Shown here one piece after another: positions 62,720 to 64,000 of a stretch of 64,000 bases of DNA. This DNA is from Primorskyibacter marinus. GTDB taxonomy: Bacteria > Pseudomonadota > Alphaproteobacteria > Rhodobacterales > Rhodobacteraceae. The notes beneath the pieces were generated by a model that was not told the origin of the DNA, did no database searches, and was given only the letters and a program-made list of their open reading frames with translations. The stretch spans positions 1-64,000 of the forward strand of contig NZ_QJSD01000004.1 in assembly GCF_003313245.1 (NCBI RefSeq), given 5' to 3'. The first letter of the stretch is position 1, and every line of letters begins with the position of its first letter. Made by a program: the position numbers and the translations under genes.

Positions 62720-62950
62720 ATGAAGGCACGGGTTCATGTGATGCTGAAGGACGGGGTCCTTGATCCGCAGGGCGAGGCCGTGCGCCACGCGCTTGGGTCG
62801 CTGGGCTTTGATGGCGTTGGCGGTGTGCGGCAGGGCAAGGTGATTGAGCTGGACCTGGACGAGGGCACCACAGAAGAAACCGTGCGCGAGATGTGCGACA
62901 AGCTGCTCGCCAATACGGTCATCGAACGCTACGACATCGAATTAGCCTGA
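62720..62950 (+). CDS. purS: Phosphoribosylformylglycinamidine synthase subunit PurS
   Basis: A 76-residue PurS that bridges PurQ and PurL. Seen are [19 protein letters not shown], the central [17 protein letters not shown] and the end [17 protein letters not shown] lies just before the ATG at 62720; an upstream ATG at 62639 would add a non-conserved extension. The purQ start is 14 bp after the stop. Confidence 0.95.
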   Translation: MKARVHVMLKDGVLDPQGEAVRHALGSLGFDGVGGVRQGKVIELDLDEGTTEETVREMCDKLLANTVIERYDIELA

Positions 62951-62964
62951 GGAGGGCCCCGGAC

Positions 62965-63633
62965 ATGCGTGCAGCCGTCATCGTCTTCCCCGGCTCGAAT
63001 TGCGACCGGGACATGGCCACCGCCCTGACTGCGGCGGGGCTGGATGTCACAATGGTCTGGCACAAGGACACCGAACTGCCCGCAGGGCTGGATCTGGTGG
63101 CATTGCCGGGCGGGTTCTCCTTTGGTGACTATCTGCGCTGCGGTGCGATTGCCGCCAATTCGCCGATCTGCCGGTCGGTGAAAGCGCATGCAGAGCGGGG
63201 CGGCTTTGTGCTGGGCGTCTGTAACGGCTTTCAGATCCTCGCTGAGACCGGGTTGCTGCCGGGGGCGCTGCTGCGCAATGCGGGGTTGAAATATATCTGC
63301 CGGACGACGCCCCTAAAAGTCGCGACCGAAAACAGCGTCTACACTTCAGCCTATACAAAGGGCGCGCTGATCAACATTCCGATTGCGCATCACGATGGCA
63401 ATTACACCGCCGATCCGGAGACCGTGGCGCGTCTGCAAGATGAGGATCGCGTGGCCTTTACATATGCGGAAAACCCCAACGGGTCGGCTCAGGATATTGC
63501 GGGCGTGCTGTCTGCCAACCGCCGCGTGCTGGGCATGATGCCGCATCCCGAACGGGCGGCGGATGCGCGCCATGGCGGGACCGATGGTGCGCCGTTTTTC
63601 GCTCATCTGACGCAGGCGCTGGCCAGCGCCTGA
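62965..63633 (+). CDS. purQ: Phosphoribosylformylglycinamidine synthase glutaminase subunit PurQ
   Basis: A 222-residue class I glutaminase that feeds ammonia to PurL. The nucleophile Cys is in [12 protein letters not shown], the triad His and Glu in [10 protein letters not shown], and the N-terminus is [22 protein letters not shown] lies 9 bp upstream. PurL is not in the window. Confidence 0.97.
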   Translation: MRAAVIVFPGSNCDRDMATALTAAGLDVTMVWHKDTELPAGLDLVALPGGFSFGDYLRCGAIAANSPICRSVKAHAERGGFVLGVCNGFQILAETGLLPGALLRNAGLKYICRTTPLKVATENSVYTSAYTKGALINIPIAHHDGNYTADPETVARLQDEDRVAFTYAENPNGSAQDIAGVLSANRRVLGMMPHPERAADARHGGTDGAPFFAHLTQALASA

Positions 63634-63648
63634 CTTGAGGATTTCGCG

Positions 63649-63668
63649 CCATCAGCCTAGGCTGGTGG
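63649..63668 (+). promoter_or_regulatory. Dyad overlapping the ribosome-binding site of the DctB-like gene
   Basis: CCATCAGCC-TA-GGCTGGTGG is a 20-bp dyad with one mismatch ending 3 bp before the ATG. Its right arm includes the GGTGG likely to serve as ribosome-binding site, so folding or protein binding could control initiation. Confidence 0.4.
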
Positions 63669-63670
63669 CC

Positions 63671-64000
63671 ATGGTTACGCGCGCCCTCAAACCACAAAGC
63701 AAACGCCGCTCTGCCCCGCTTAGCTGGCGGGTGAGGATTGCGCTTGTCACTCTGTTTTTGTTGGCGGCGGTCACGGTGTATTTCACCAATCGGCTGCTGA
63801 CCGATCGTTTTACCGAGACAACCCGCAATCGGGCAGAACTGCGGCTGGCGCTTTACTCGGGCAACTTGCTGTCGGAACTGCGCCGAAACGCGATTGTTCC
63901 GCAGCTTCTGGCGCGCGATCCGGCGCTGATAGGCGCGCTGAATTCAAACGATTTTTCGCAATCGACGCAGCGGCTGATTTCTTTTGTCGATGAAATTGGT
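63671..64000 (+). CDS. DctB-like sensor histidine kinase, N-terminal part (3' partial)
   Basis: The first 110 residues of a membrane sensor kinase; the gene runs off the window. A transmembrane helix follows at about 22-38 (RIALVTLFLLAAVTVYF), then an extracytoplasmic start with TETTRNRAELRLALYSGNLL and PQLLARDPALIGALNSN, as in DctB sensors of C4-dicarboxylates. The kinase core is outside the window, so the call rests on the N-terminus only. It starts 38 bp after purQ. Confidence 0.7.
   Translation, partial: MVTRALKPQSKRRSAPLSWRVRIALVTLFLLAAVTVYFTNRLLTDRFTETTRNRAELRLALYSGNLLSELRRNAIVPQLLARDPALIGALNSNDFSQSTQRLISFVDEIG

Noticed and set aside
63615-63630. Perfect 16-bp palindrome GGCGCTGGCCAGCGCC at the end of purQ
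   Set aside because: It lies inside the last codons (Ala-Leu-Ala-Ser-Ala) and is readily explained by GC-rich codon choice.

Overview
This 64 kb, GC-rich window reads as chromosomal DNA of an alphaproteobacterium, most likely a Rhodobacterales/Roseobacter-group member. The assignment rests on gene content rather than a search: a polyol operon in the Rhodobacter order smoEFGK-smoS-mtlK, a DUF1476 ATPase-inhibitor (zeta) gene, a VPLPA-CTERM protein, a PedF-type cytochrome next to a CoxGSLM set, and what looks like a methionine synthase split into separate proteins.

Layout. 1-1371: right part of an IS3-family element whose inferred end sits inside a broken phage-type integrase gene, next to a tRNA-Asn; this looks like the edge of an old island. 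1452-7932: metallo-hydrolase, EnvZ-like kinase, then a PAS hybrid kinase, a FIST protein and a LuxR-type response regulator. 8149-17537: periplasmic PQQ-dependent alcohol oxidation, with a quinoprotein alcohol dehydrogenase carrying the Asp-Tyr-Asp signature of lanthanide enzymes, a PQQ-associated ABC system (permease, ATPase, beta-propeller, binding protein), cytochrome c550 PedF and a MoxJ/PedG-like binding protein. 17613-22037: coxG-coxS-coxL-coxM encoding a form II (AYRGAGR) molybdenum hydroxylase. 22165-25142: ApbE and a NosR/NirI-type flavoprotein without nosZ. 25297-32846: sorbitol/mannitol ABC importer, two polyol dehydrogenases and a LacI-type repressor with candidate operators.

33228-39705: six poorly characterised, mostly exported proteins (peptidoglycan-binding, trypsin-like, membrane-anchored). 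39754-51019: an Lrp-type regulator divergent from a class V aminotransferase, an MFS transporter with a His-rich tail, a flavin oxidoreductase, two CMD (AhpD-like) proteins, an opine-dehydrogenase-like enzyme and a polyamine-type ABC importer. I regard this as the best candidate for an undescribed amine or opine pathway. 51161-53017: a YgiC/YgiB-like pair. 53163-63633: housekeeping genes (purM, purN, rnd, a lytic transglycosylase, purC, purS, purQ), with the corrinoid protein, DUF1638 protein and homocysteine methyltransferase of a probable split methionine synthase between them. The window ends in the N-terminus of a DctB-like sensor kinase.

The genes suggest a metabolically versatile marine-type heterotroph that oxidises alcohols in the periplasm, imports polyols and amino compounds, and links these to two-component control. 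No CRISPR array, rRNA or replication origin was seen. All function calls come from reading motifs and gene order; no similarity search was run.
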